Assembly: GCF_010119975.1 (NCBI RefSeq)
Contig: NZ_CP048222.1
Coordinates: 4,420,501-4,484,500 of the forward strand
From: Rhodocytophaga rosea
GTDB lineage: Bacteria; Bacteroidota; Bacteroidia; Cytophagales; 172606-1
Direction: 5' to 3'
Length of the DNA stretch: 64,000 nucleotides
The position numbers and the translations under genes are program-made. This document shows, in pieces, positions 35,536 to 48,377 of the stretch; the first letter of the stretch is position 1, and each line of letters starts with the position of its first letter. Below the pieces are notes generated by a model. The model was not told the origin of the DNA and made no database searches. It saw only the letters and a list, made by a program, of their open reading frames with translations.

Positions 35536-35922
35536 TTAGAATGAGGCATACCTGGCGGCCAGTATCTCAGATGCTGCGAAATGAATCCTTAACCTGTACT
35601 GCTTTCTTTCATATCCCTGTCCGTTGAGTTGTTTGCCCTTCAGGCTGAGAATTATATGCTGGTTCAACGCCTCATTTTCGGTATAGACCTTTATATTTGA
35701 TATCCGGCTGTTTTTATCAACCTTGAAACTAAGGGCTACTACTCCATCCTCTTCGTCCTGAATAATGGGTGAAGAAATAAGCTGTGCAATTTGCTGTGTG
35801 AGTGATGGATAAGTATTTTCCGGGCTGGTATTGGTGCTGATACTGACTGGCAGTTGAGCACTGGCGTTTTGAATGCCGAGAGAAAATAAGCCTAGAAATA
35901 TCATAGCATACATTGTTTTCAT
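35536..35922 (-). CDS. TonB-C-like secreted protein
   Basis: 128 residues from ATG 35922 (signal MKTMYAMIFLGLFSLGIQNASA); a longer start at 35943 adds seven. The mature part resembles the TonB C-terminal fold: VVALSFKVDKNSRISNIKVY, and the closing YRLRIHF. It has no membrane helix and so would not be a real TonB. Probably a periplasmic binding or scaffold component of this operon. Confidence 0.6.
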   Translation of the reverse strand: MKTMYAMIFLGLFSLGIQNASAQLPVSISTNTSPENTYPSLTQQIAQLISSPIIQDEEDGVVALSFKVDKNSRISNIKVYTENEALNQHIILSLKGKQLNGQGYERKQYRLRIHFAASEILAARYASF

Positions 35923-36001
35923 GGGGTTACTGCGTTTTGGCAAGACTCTTCCAGCCCTCTCCTGAAGAGAAGTATTAAATGTTTCGGAAACTGAGATTGA
36001 T

Positions 36002-36892
36002 TTACTTGTGTGACTTCACCAGGGTAAATTGCCTGGAAATATTAAATCCGTAGAAGATTTCTCCTTTCGACCAGCTGTCTACAGTACCTGGAATAAAGTA
36101 TTGTTCTACCATTCCTTTGGAGTTAGTAACATGCAGCTGGAACACATGTCCGCCGGTTTCAATATCGAAGCCTAGGGAAAGAGAGTTTTTTACCCCTGCC
36201 GGCGCTGTTTCAGGTAACAAATAGAAGTAATCGGCATTTACAGATACCCGCTTACTAAGTTTGATCCGTCCTCCTGCACCTAAAGCGTATACATCACTTT
36301 GCTCGGCTTCGGTCTGAATATGGTTGCGGTGTACAACAGTAGGAGCAAGTTGCAGGGAAAGCCTGTCGCTGAATTTACGGCCTACAATGAGTTGATGCGT
36401 ATAAGCCAAGCGGCTGGCAAAATCCCTGTCGCCCTGAGTATCATCGAACTTGAGCGAATTAATGCCCATATTAGAAAACCATACGACTGTAACTGGCATA
36501 TTCTTTAACGCATCGTTGCGCTGGCGGAGCAGTTTTACTTTCACAAAACCGTCATAATGTTTATTAAATGAGCTTCTGCCTACTCCGATCATTATCCTAT
36601 TGCTGAGGCCATATTCCAAACCGAGGCGAATGGTAGACTGGTCTAAGCCAAACAGGTTATAAGCGCCTGAGTTGATTTTGCCAAAGCGGTGAGAGATGCG
36701 GAAATCTAATACGCCCTTGCCTACTGTTTCTACCGAATGCTGGTTAATAACCCTGGTGCTTTTGAAAGTAGCCGTAGCAAAACGGGGCTCTACCGGGGTA
36801 TCTTTCTCGAGTTCTGCCAGTAAGTCCTGAGCAAAAGATATATTTACAAACAGACTACAGGTGAATAGAATGGTTAATTTTAACTTTTTCAT
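36002..36892 (-). CDS. DUF5777-family outer-membrane beta-barrel protein
   Basis: 296 residues with signal peptide (MKKLKLTILFTCSLFVNISFAQ). Alternating hydrophobic/aromatic strands (GVLDFRISHRFG, TIRLGLEYGLSNRIMIGVGR, VFQLHVTNSKG) and the terminal aromatic-rich strand GEIFYGFNISRQFTL indicate a beta-barrel. The family is known only from Bacteroidota and often lies by YceI and c-type cytochromes. It overlaps nothing; the YceI gene ends two bases upstream. Confidence 0.85.
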   Translation of the reverse strand: MKKLKLTILFTCSLFVNISFAQDLLAELEKDTPVEPRFATATFKSTRVINQHSVETVGKGVLDFRISHRFGKINSGAYNLFGLDQSTIRLGLEYGLSNRIMIGVGRSSFNKHYDGFVKVKLLRQRNDALKNMPVTVVWFSNMGINSLKFDDTQGDRDFASRLAYTHQLIVGRKFSDRLSLQLAPTVVHRNHIQTEAEQSDVYALGAGGRIKLSKRVSVNADYFYLLPETAPAGVKNSLSLGFDIETGGHVFQLHVTNSKGMVEQYFIPGTVDSWSKGEIFYGFNISRQFTLVKSHK

Positions 36893-36894
36893 CT

Positions 36895-37464
36895 TTAAGA
36901 AGCTGGGTTTGGATATTTTACCTGAAGGGTTACTTCTATTACTTCAGCAATATTCTGGAATACCAGCGTTGGGATCTCTATCTTATGATCGGCCACTTTT
37001 ACTTTAAATTTGCTGATTCCTGATATACCATCTTTCTCTACTTTTAAGGTTACCGGAATACTCCGCTCCTGGGTAATTCCATGGATGGTGAGTTTGCCTT
37101 TTACGGTCAGGGTTTGTTCGGTTGTAGCTTGCATATCTATTTTGCCTTCTACCTTTCCGGAAAATGTGGCTTGCGGAAACTTATCAGATTCCATATAGTT
37201 TTCGTTAAAATGCTCCTGCATCAGGGATTTTTCGAAACCAAAGGATTTAATTGGAATAGAGAAGGCAACTTCACCAGTGGCGGCATTCAATACAGAAGTC
37301 GCTTGTTCGGTAGTAGCTTCTATATTCTCTAAGGGTGCTTCTGAAAAGAATTTTACCTTTCCGTTTTTGCTTTTGTATAACCCCTGCGCCGAGAGCGATT
37401 CTGACATACTGAATGAAAGCATAAGCATACATAAAAAGGCAACAGAGAATTTGTAGTTTTTCAT
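36895..37464 (-). CDS. YceI-family periplasmic protein
   Basis: 189 residues with signal peptide (KFSVAFLCMLMLSFSMSESLSAQ). Lipocalin-like YceI fold: VKFFSEAPLENIEATT, the central VAFSIPIKSFGF and ESDKFPQATFSGKV (family signature), and the strand LTVKGKLTIHGITQERSIPV. Relatives bind polyisoprenoids or quinone-like lipids, which fits an electron-transport context with the cytochrome 35 bases upstream. Confidence 0.92.
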   Translation of the reverse strand: MKNYKFSVAFLCMLMLSFSMSESLSAQGLYKSKNGKVKFFSEAPLENIEATTEQATSVLNAATGEVAFSIPIKSFGFEKSLMQEHFNENYMESDKFPQATFSGKVEGKIDMQATTEQTLTVKGKLTIHGITQERSIPVTLKVEKDGISGISKFKVKVADHKIEIPTLVFQNIAEVIEVTLQVKYPNPAS

Positions 37465-37499
37465 GGTTTTGAGATGTTTGAAATGGGATTAAGTGAAAA

Positions 37500-37865
37500 T
37501 TAATTATTAGGAAGTCCTTTATTGATCCAGGCTTGCACCTGCTGTATTTTACAATCGGATAGTTTGGCACCACCTTGTGGCATCGCAGAAAAACCTTTGG
37601 TATGAGAAATAACTCCTATTAGTTTTCCGCTCTGGGCTACCTGCTTTATGCTGTTATAATTATCCAAGCGAACACCGCCTGAAGCACCTCCGCCACTGTG
37701 GCAACTACCGCAACTCTGGCTGAGCATGGGCTGAATAATGGTAGCGAAAGTAACCAACTCTGTATTGCAGGCAGGTGGATCAGTAACCGGCTGTATTTTG
37801 TCGGCTACTTGGTACTCGCAGGCAGATAAGAAAATCATGCCTGCGTATAATAGTACTTTTTTCAT
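37500..37865 (-). CDS. Monohaem c-type cytochrome lipoprotein
   Basis: 121 residues. Lipobox IFLSAC; one haem-binding CGSCH (SQSCGSCHSGGG). A downstream MPQGG supplies a possible axial Met, and the C-terminal helix (QQVQAWINKGLP) is typical of class I cytochromes. First gene of the five-gene minus-strand operon (to 34,700), where it would carry electrons at the envelope. Confidence 0.88.
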   Translation of the reverse strand: MKKVLLYAGMIFLSACEYQVADKIQPVTDPPACNTELVTFATIIQPMLSQSCGSCHSGGGASGGVRLDNYNSIKQVAQSGKLIGVISHTKGFSAMPQGGAKLSDCKIQQVQAWINKGLPNN

Positions 37866-38622
37866 GTGTAGTAATAGATAGTATGTGGTTATTGAATTTT
37901 ACTAGGTAATAATCTTTGATATTACTGGGTGACCGGTATTATCAGCAGTAAAATCTCTATTCAATAAGTACAATTGAACTGTTGCCCAAGGCTCTGGCTG
38001 TACTTATATAATTAAAAGGTGAGGTTTAGGAACTCAGGTGGTTAATTTCCTGAATTGATGTTGCAAAGCTATATTATTGAGCAGAGCAAGTGTTACAACA
38101 TATGTAACAATGATTTTCAATATTGTAACAAATGACTTATCTTCTGAAAAGAAGGTAAATAAATATATAAAAAGTACAATTTAAGGTAGGAAGGTGACTA
38201 TGATATTTCTCAACCAAAGGGAAATTATACTATATTTTTACAGAGAGAATAGTGATAATGTTTTTAGATTATTCCAATACTTAATGATATTATTGATTTA
38301 AAAGCCTGAGAATGGATATTTATTTAAATAATTGATTATCAGTTATATATATGATAATTTACGTGGCAACAGGAATAATTCGGATAACAGATATATACTA
38401 GCCACAACATAAAAACGGTACACCCAGGTAGAGTATTTTGTGGGCTTACATACACGTAACATAAGTTTACAGGTATGTAACATAGCAGCTTGTATAGCGG
38501 ATCTTAGACAAAGAGAAAAAATAACCCACAAGCCAGATAGTAGCTTATGGGTTTAAAATAATGCAAGTTTTGAGAATGGTTATTTATAACAGGCTTGTAA
38601 CATCAATTAAAATATAAGGAAA
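37866..38622. other. Long A/T-rich intergenic region
   Basis: 757 bases upstream of the cytochrome operon. No gene supported; the only frame (62 codons on the minus strand, 38343-38531) has no family resemblance. The part next to the operon should hold its promoter; I find no box pair I trust. A hairpin is at 38523-38553. Confidence 0.5.
38523..38553 (-). terminator. Possible terminator hairpin
   Basis: AACCCACAAGC (38523-38533) pairs with GCTTATGGGTT (38543-38553) with one mismatch, followed on the minus strand by TATTTTTTCTC. This would end minus-strand transcription leaking past the two-component gene, or shield the cytochrome operon. Confidence 0.4.
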
Positions 38623-38922
38623 ATGAATTGGCTAGAACCCTGGAGCAGTGTAACTGAAAATGAGAAAAAATTCCTTAAAGAATGATTACGAAATGAGATA
38701 ACTCCAGGTCATAAATTAGCTGGTGTTGATCTTGAGATTATTGGAAGAAATGCAGCTTCAGATGATATCTTGTGTGGCTTAAAAAAGGGTGAACTGGTAG
38801 TGGTTCATTTAGTCTGGAATAGTGGTGTCAACTCTTTATATCCTCGCACACAGTTTTATAAAGACTGGCAAAACTTTGTTGACAACCGTATGAGGGAAGA
38901 TAACTTCGGATATGCCGAGTAA
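38623..38922 (+). pseudogene. 99-residue hypothetical protein gene with in-frame TGA
   Basis: A 100-codon frame, open except for TGA at 38683-38685 (codon 21). Before it: MNWLEPWSSVTENEKKFLKE. After it: DLEIIGRNAASDDILCGLKK and VVVHLVWNSGVN, closing with FYKDWQNFVDNRM. The pattern (N-terminal NWLEPW, GR-x-x-x-S-D-D-x-L, VVHLxW, DW..F...RM) is that of a widespread small protein family of unknown function, so the TGA is very probably a mutation or read error. Preceded by AAGGA at a suitable distance. Confidence 0.7.
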
Positions 38923-38979
38923 ACAAAAGAGTGAAACTTTCTTATGTGAGTTTATCTTATGTAAAACTTTGTACCACTG

Positions 38980-43146
<4,167 letters not shown>

Positions 43147-43250
43147 AAGCTGGCAAATTTAGATGCAGAAGGCTAAAAAAAGCTGGTAAAGTTCAGAAAT
43201 TGAAAAGGTAGAGGTCTTTCTATCAAATATAGAGAAAATATCTAACCAGT

Positions 43251-43823
43251 TTATCTAATTTTTCTCATCGCATACAAAGTATAGCCGAATTGAAGCTGGT
43301 TATATACTTCAAATCCAAACTTTTGATAGAAGCGCACGTTGTCTGAGGAGGAAGTTTCCAGGTAGATAGGCTTATTTACATGACTGGCATCTTCAATAAT
43401 CTGGGATAATAAAGTACTACCTGTTCCTGTTGCTTGATAGGCAGGATCTACCCCGATAAACCACAGGTATAGAAAAGGCTGGTTTGCCGGATATCCTTTT
43501 TTAATCTGGGCTTCTCTATCTAACACAGCTTTGAGCCTGGAAAGCCCTGTTATTTGCCATATAAACTGAATATCCCATAGAAGCGTTTGTATAGTAGTTT
43601 TCTTTTGGTCTGGAAAGAGTGTTAAAGCGCAGGATTTGTTATCGCTGGAGAGATAAATATTGCCATATACGTGGCACACATCCACAGAATATTCCATGAG
43701 CTTTTTGATTCTTTGGAGTCTTCTGCTGTCTTGATTTATAATGTAGTTTACACTTTTATTCGTATCAAAGGCTTTACAGAGGAGATCAACAACAATTGTT
43801 TTATGCTGGTAAATATCCTTCAT
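43251..43823 (-). CDS. GNAT-family acetyltransferase
   Basis: 190 residues. Motif A is YQATGTGSTLLSQIIED, preceded by the strand LYLWFIGVDP, and motif B-like YLETSSSDNVRFYQKFGFEV is at the C-terminus. The N-terminal 80 residues are rather divergent. Substrate unknown. It is upstream of the two-component gene on the same strand but 104 bases away. Confidence 0.85.
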   Translation of the reverse strand: MKDIYQHKTIVVDLLCKAFDTNKSVNYIINQDSRRLQRIKKLMEYSVDVCHVYGNIYLSSDNKSCALTLFPDQKKTTIQTLLWDIQFIWQITGLSRLKAVLDREAQIKKGYPANQPFLYLWFIGVDPAYQATGTGSTLLSQIIEDASHVNKPIYLETSSSDNVRFYQKFGFEVYNQLQFGYTLYAMRKIR

Positions 43824-43882
43824 CAGCCAGAATAATTAGCCATGGAAAAAGCAGCTATAAGCTGACTATTGATTTTCAGGAA

Positions 43883-44704
43883 TCAGATTTTGGCATTGGA
43901 GATAACATTACCTGTTTTCCTGGCATTTCTTGAAGAAATAACCAGTACGAGGATACCTCCTATCACGGCTGGAATACTCAATAATTGTCCCATATTCAAT
44001 AGCATTTCATTCTCAAACTCCACCTGTGGTTCTTTCAAAAATTCCACAAGGAAACGGAAAGTGAATAGGGCAATGAGGAAAATACCAAGCAGTAATCCCT
44101 CCTGCGTACGGGCACGGTATTTATTCCAGATGGCAAACAAGGTTATAAAAAGTACCAGGCAGAAAAGTGCTTCGTAGATCTGGGTAGGGTGCCGGGGAAT
44201 GGTCTGGCCATCGCGGACAAAAATAAAACCCCATGGTAAATATGTCTGATGTCCGTAGATTTCGGAGTTCATCAGGTTACCCAGACGAATGAGCATACCG
44301 GCCAAGGCTACAGTTATTACAATCCGGTCGACCACCCAGAAATAACTCTGGTCTTTCTTTTTACGGGCATAGAGGTATAAGGCAAACAAAATTCCAATGG
44401 TAGCCCCGTGGCTGGCCAATCCGCCTTCCCATATCTTCAATATATCGATTGGATTTCTAAGATAATCCATAGGTTCGTAAAACAGCACATGTCCCAGCCT
44501 GGCACCCACTACGGTTGCAATTACCATATATACCGTGAGGGTTTCTACATCACTTTCAGGTTTTCCTTCCTTCCTGAAAATATAAAACAGAATCTGCTGA
44601 CCGATCAAAAATCCCAGGGCGAAAAGCAGTCCATACCACCGGACAGTAATGTATTTGGTACTAAAAATTTCAGGCGCTACATCCCAGGTAATAAATTCAA
44701 GCAT
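43883..44704 (-). CDS. lgt: Prolipoprotein diacylglyceryl transferase
   Basis: 273 residues, seven membrane segments. Lgt transfers diacylglycerol from phosphatidylglycerol to the lipobox cysteine of prolipoproteins. Key segments: ITVRWYGLLFALGFLIG, VGARLGHVLFYEP (conserved Arg/His), GGLASHGATIG (His), the signature IRLGNLMNSEIYGHQT, and FLVEFLKEPQ near the end. Length is usual. Essential step for the many lipoproteins encoded in this window. Confidence 0.95.
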   Translation of the reverse strand: MLEFITWDVAPEIFSTKYITVRWYGLLFALGFLIGQQILFYIFRKEGKPESDVETLTVYMVIATVVGARLGHVLFYEPMDYLRNPIDILKIWEGGLASHGATIGILFALYLYARKKKDQSYFWVVDRIVITVALAGMLIRLGNLMNSEIYGHQTYLPWGFIFVRDGQTIPRHPTQIYEALFCLVLFITLFAIWNKYRARTQEGLLLGIFLIALFTFRFLVEFLKEPQVEFENEMLLNMGQLLSIPAVIGGILVLVISSRNARKTGNVISNAKI

Positions 44705-44854
44705 GAGAAGGAAATTTATGCATTTGGGTTAGTTAGGATTAATTTTCTGAAACCTGGATTTCACCGATTACAGGATTGTGTGAAGATTTTGTGGATATAA
44801 GGTATACATGGTTCAGGAAACAAATTCAACTTTATTGCTCCATTACTCATATTT

Positions 44855-45112
44855 CTACTTCACTTCTTCATAATCAACGTATTCACCACCAGTAAAATTG
44901 GTTTTACGTTTTTTTGCTTCTTGTTCCGGAACATAATTTATTTCAATACCATCCGCATTCCGGTAGGTCTGTTTAGATTGGGTTTGCTTGTGAACCGGGT
45001 TGTTTTTTTGCGCTCTCATTCCCAGCATCCAGAACATAGATCTAAAGATAAAACCGCCTATTTTGACGAGTACAAAAATAACAAGCAGGGTGATTAAAAA
45101 TACTTTTAGCAT
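44855..45112 (-). CDS. DUF4834-family small membrane protein
   Basis: 85 residues. One N-terminal membrane helix (VFLITLLVIFVLVKIGGFIF), a FRSMFWMLG juxtamembrane part and a polar tail ending in GEYVDYEEVK. The family is common and short in Bacteroidota; function unknown. It stands between carB and lgt on the same strand. Confidence 0.8.
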   Translation of the reverse strand: MLKVFLITLLVIFVLVKIGGFIFRSMFWMLGMRAQKNNPVHKQTQSKQTYRNADGIEINYVPEQEAKKRKTNFTGGEYVDYEEVK

Positions 45113-45248
45113 GGATCAATAATTTATATACTAACGCAATTACTATACATATATAATAGAAAAGTAGAATTTTTTGTTCAGATCTATCAAATAGTTTTAT
45201 CCAAACGTTGATTTTCAGCCCTATTTCACCACCCTGCTTGCACTTTGT

Positions 45249-48089
45249 TTACCGGCTCAGGTATAGATTTCTTTCCGCATACACATTTACGAAGAAATCA
45301 TCCTGCAAGTCGTCAATAAAGTAAATCGCTTCGCCAGTAGACTTCATTTCTGGCCCTAATTCCTTATTTACATTCGGGAATTTATTGAAGGAGAACACCG
45401 GAATTTTGATGGCATATCCCTTTTTTACGGGTTTAAAGTTAAAGTCTTTCACCTTTTTCTCGCCCAGCATTACCTTCGTTGCATAATTTACATAGGGTTC
45501 CTGATAGGCTTTGCAAATGAAAGGTACTGTACGGGAAGCCCTCGGATTTGCTTCTATAATGTATACTTTATCATCTTTGATGGCAAACTGAATGTTAATT
45601 AAGCCAACCGTATTCAGCGCCAAAGCAATTTTCCGGGTGTGGGCTTCAATCTGGCTAATTATTTCTTCGCTCAAATCGAAAGGAGGCAGTACCGCATACG
45701 AATCTCCGGAGTGAATTCCGGCTGGTTCAATGTGCTCCATAATGCCAATGATGTACACATCTTCTCCATCGCAAATGGCATCTGCTTCTGCTTCCACCGC
45801 ATTTTCCAGGAAATGATCGAGCAGGATTTTATTATCTGGAATATCCCGTAGAATATCTACTACATGCGATTCCAGTTCCTGTTCGTTGATCACAATCTTC
45901 ATGCTTTGTCCACCCAATACATAAGATGGCCGTACTAATAGTGGGAAACCTAATTGCCGGGATAGTTCTACCGCTTGTTCAGCACTTTCGATCACACCAA
46001 ATTTTGGATATGGAATTCCATTATTTTTTAGCAGAGTAGAGAAACTTCCCCGGTCTTCAGCCAGGTCAAGAGATTCGAAGGTAGTACCCAGGATTTTAAT
46101 TCCATAGCGGTGTAGTTTCTCAGCTAATTTCAGTGCAGTTTGACCACCTAGCTGTACAATGACGCCTTCCGGTTTTTCTTGCTGGATAATATCATAAATA
46201 TGTTCCCAGAATACTGGTTCGAAGTAGAGTTTGTCTGCAATATCAAAATCGGTAGAAACTGTTTCGGGATTACAGTTGATCATAATCGTTTCGTAGCCAC
46301 ATTCTTTGGCTGCCAGAATCCCATGCACACAAGAGTAATCGAACTCAATTCCTTGTCCGATGCGGTTGGGTCCGGAACCTAGTACTATTACCTTTTTGCG
46401 GTCAGATACAACAGATTCATTTTCCAGGTGTAGGGGAGAAGCATGGCTTACATCTACAAAAGTTGAATAGTAATAAGGAGTTTTGGCTTCAAATTCAGCT
46501 GCACAGGTGTCCACACATTTGTATACCCGCTTAATGCCCAGATCATTCCGCTTTTTGTACACTTCGCTTTCGTAACATTCCAGCAAGTGAGCAATCTGGC
46601 GGTCGGCATAACCTTTTCGTTTGGCTTCAAAAAGAATAGCAGCTGGAATGGTTTCCAGGTCGTAGCGGCTGATTTCTTTTTCAAGAAGTATCAGTTCTTC
46701 AATCTGATGCAAAAACCATTTATCAATCTTTGTCAGGTTTTGGATCGTTTTGAACGGAATACCTAATTTGAATGCATCATAAATATGGAATAATCGGTTC
46801 CAGCTAGGGTGCGCCAGACTTTGCAGGAGTTGTTCCTGATTGGTTACTTCCCGGCCATCGGCTCCTAAGCCATTGCGTTTGATCTCTAAGGACTGACAGG
46901 CTTTTTGCAGAGCTTCCTGGAAATTCCGCCCAATACCCATTACTTCTCCTACCGATTTCATTTGAAGTCCTAAATGGCGGTCGGCACCTTTGAATTTATC
47001 AAAATTCCAGCGGGGGATTTTTACAATCACATAATCAAGCGCTGGTTCGAAATAGGCGGAAGTTGTTTTGGTGATGGCATTAGTCAATTCATCGAGATTA
47101 TATCCAATTGCCAGTTTAGCTGCAATTTTTGCAATCGGATATCCGGTAGCTTTAGAAGCCAGTGCTGAAGAACGGGATACCCTAGGATTAATTTCTATAC
47201 CAACGATTTTATCATCTACAGGATTTACGGCAAACTGCACATTACAACCTCCGGCGAACTGGCCAATACCATTCATCATCTTAATAGCCAGGTCCCGCAT
47301 TTCCTGATATACCGTATCTGGCAAGGTCATAGCTGGCGCTACCGTAATGGAATCGCCGGTATGTATGCCCATGGGATCGAAGTTCTCAATAGAGCAGATG
47401 ATGATTACATTGCCGTTATTATCCCGGAGGAGTTCCAGTTCATATTCTTTCCAGCCCATAATACTCTGTTCTACCAGAACTTCGTGAATAGGAGAAGCAT
47501 GTAAGCCAGCATTTAATGCCCTGTCAAAATCTGCCGGATCATTTACAAAGCTGCCACCAGTTCCACCCAAGGTATAGGAAGGACGGATTACAAGCGGAAA
47601 ACCAATTTCCTGGGCAATTTCTTTGCCTTCGAGAAAAGACTGGGCAGTTTCGCCTTTACACACATTCACATTCAACTCTATCATTTTGAGCCGGAATTTT
47701 TCCCGGTCTTCTGTCGTTTCAATGGCTTTTATATCTACACCAATGATTTTGACTCCATACTTTTTCCACAAACCTGCTTTTTCGCATTCAATAGCCAGGT
47801 TTAAAGCCGTTTGGCCACCCATCGTAGGAAGTACTGCATCTATTTTATGCTTCTCCAATATTTCCCGGATGTACTTTTTTTCCAGCGGACGCAAATAAAT
47901 ATTATCTGCTGTTACGCTGTCCGTCATAATGGTAGCCGGATTAGAATTAATCAGCGTTACTTCAATACCTTCTTCCCGAAGTGACCTAGCTGCCTGAGAA
48001 CCTGCATAGTCGAATTCGCAAGCTTGTCCAATAATAATAGGACCGGAGCCAATAATTAAAACAGATTTAATACTTTGATTTCTGGGCAT
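45249..48089 (-). CDS. carB: Carbamoyl-phosphate synthase large subunit without MGS domain
   Basis: 946 residues. The two synthetase halves are present: SVLIIGSGPIIIGQACEFDYAG begins the first; PRVSRSSALASKATGYPIAK and PRASRTVPFICKAYQEP mark the ATP-grasp ends of halves one and two. The second half begins KVIVLGSGPNRIGQGIEFDY. It makes carbamoyl phosphate from bicarbonate, ammonia (from CarA) and two ATP for pyrimidine and arginine synthesis. The protein ends at VYAERNLYLSR, about 130 residues before the E. coli end (1073), so the C-terminal MGS-like allosteric domain is missing. UMP/ornithine control is therefore not expected in the usual manner. carA is not adjacent. Confidence 0.95.
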   Translation of the reverse strand: MPRNQSIKSVLIIGSGPIIIGQACEFDYAGSQAARSLREEGIEVTLINSNPATIMTDSVTADNIYLRPLEKKYIREILEKHKIDAVLPTMGGQTALNLAIECEKAGLWKKYGVKIIGVDIKAIETTEDREKFRLKMIELNVNVCKGETAQSFLEGKEIAQEIGFPLVIRPSYTLGGTGGSFVNDPADFDRALNAGLHASPIHEVLVEQSIMGWKEYELELLRDNNGNVIIICSIENFDPMGIHTGDSITVAPAMTLPDTVYQEMRDLAIKMMNGIGQFAGGCNVQFAVNPVDDKIVGIEINPRVSRSSALASKATGYPIAKIAAKLAIGYNLDELTNAITKTTSAYFEPALDYVIVKIPRWNFDKFKGADRHLGLQMKSVGEVMGIGRNFQEALQKACQSLEIKRNGLGADGREVTNQEQLLQSLAHPSWNRLFHIYDAFKLGIPFKTIQNLTKIDKWFLHQIEELILLEKEISRYDLETIPAAILFEAKRKGYADRQIAHLLECYESEVYKKRNDLGIKRVYKCVDTCAAEFEAKTPYYYSTFVDVSHASPLHLENESVVSDRKKVIVLGSGPNRIGQGIEFDYSCVHGILAAKECGYETIMINCNPETVSTDFDIADKLYFEPVFWEHIYDIIQQEKPEGVIVQLGGQTALKLAEKLHRYGIKILGTTFESLDLAEDRGSFSTLLKNNGIPYPKFGVIESAEQAVELSRQLGFPLLVRPSYVLGGQSMKIVINEQELESHVVDILRDIPDNKILLDHFLENAVEAEADAICDGEDVYIIGIMEHIEPAGIHSGDSYAVLPPFDLSEEIISQIEAHTRKIALALNTVGLINIQFAIKDDKVYIIEANPRASRTVPFICKAYQEPYVNYATKVMLGEKKVKDFNFKPVKKGYAIKIPVFSFNKFPNVNKELGPEMKSTGEAIYFIDDLQDDFFVNVYAERNLYLSR

Positions 48090-48377
48090 CTGAGGGGGTT
48101 AGTTAAAATCGTGCAAAGTTAGCAGATTTTGAAAAAGTATTGCTATAAAATCTGTCGTAATTACAAGTGTTTTATTGTATCAACGCTTATATTTATTACA
48201 ACCTCCCTACAGCCGTTACAAGCCGTACTTATGATGTTTTCCTCCAGAAATTGATAAATTTGTTTAGTTGATTTCCCCTAAAATTAGTTTTCATTTAAAG
48301 TGAAATGCAGAAAACAGCTGTTAAGAATTGAAAAGATTTTATTTTCTATTCTCTAATGGTTACAGGAATGGGGCAAA

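Noticed and set aside
38343-38531. 62-codon minus-strand frame in the long intergenic region
   Set aside because: Composition is not protein-like and no motif or homologue is apparent; probably chance in A/T-rich DNA.
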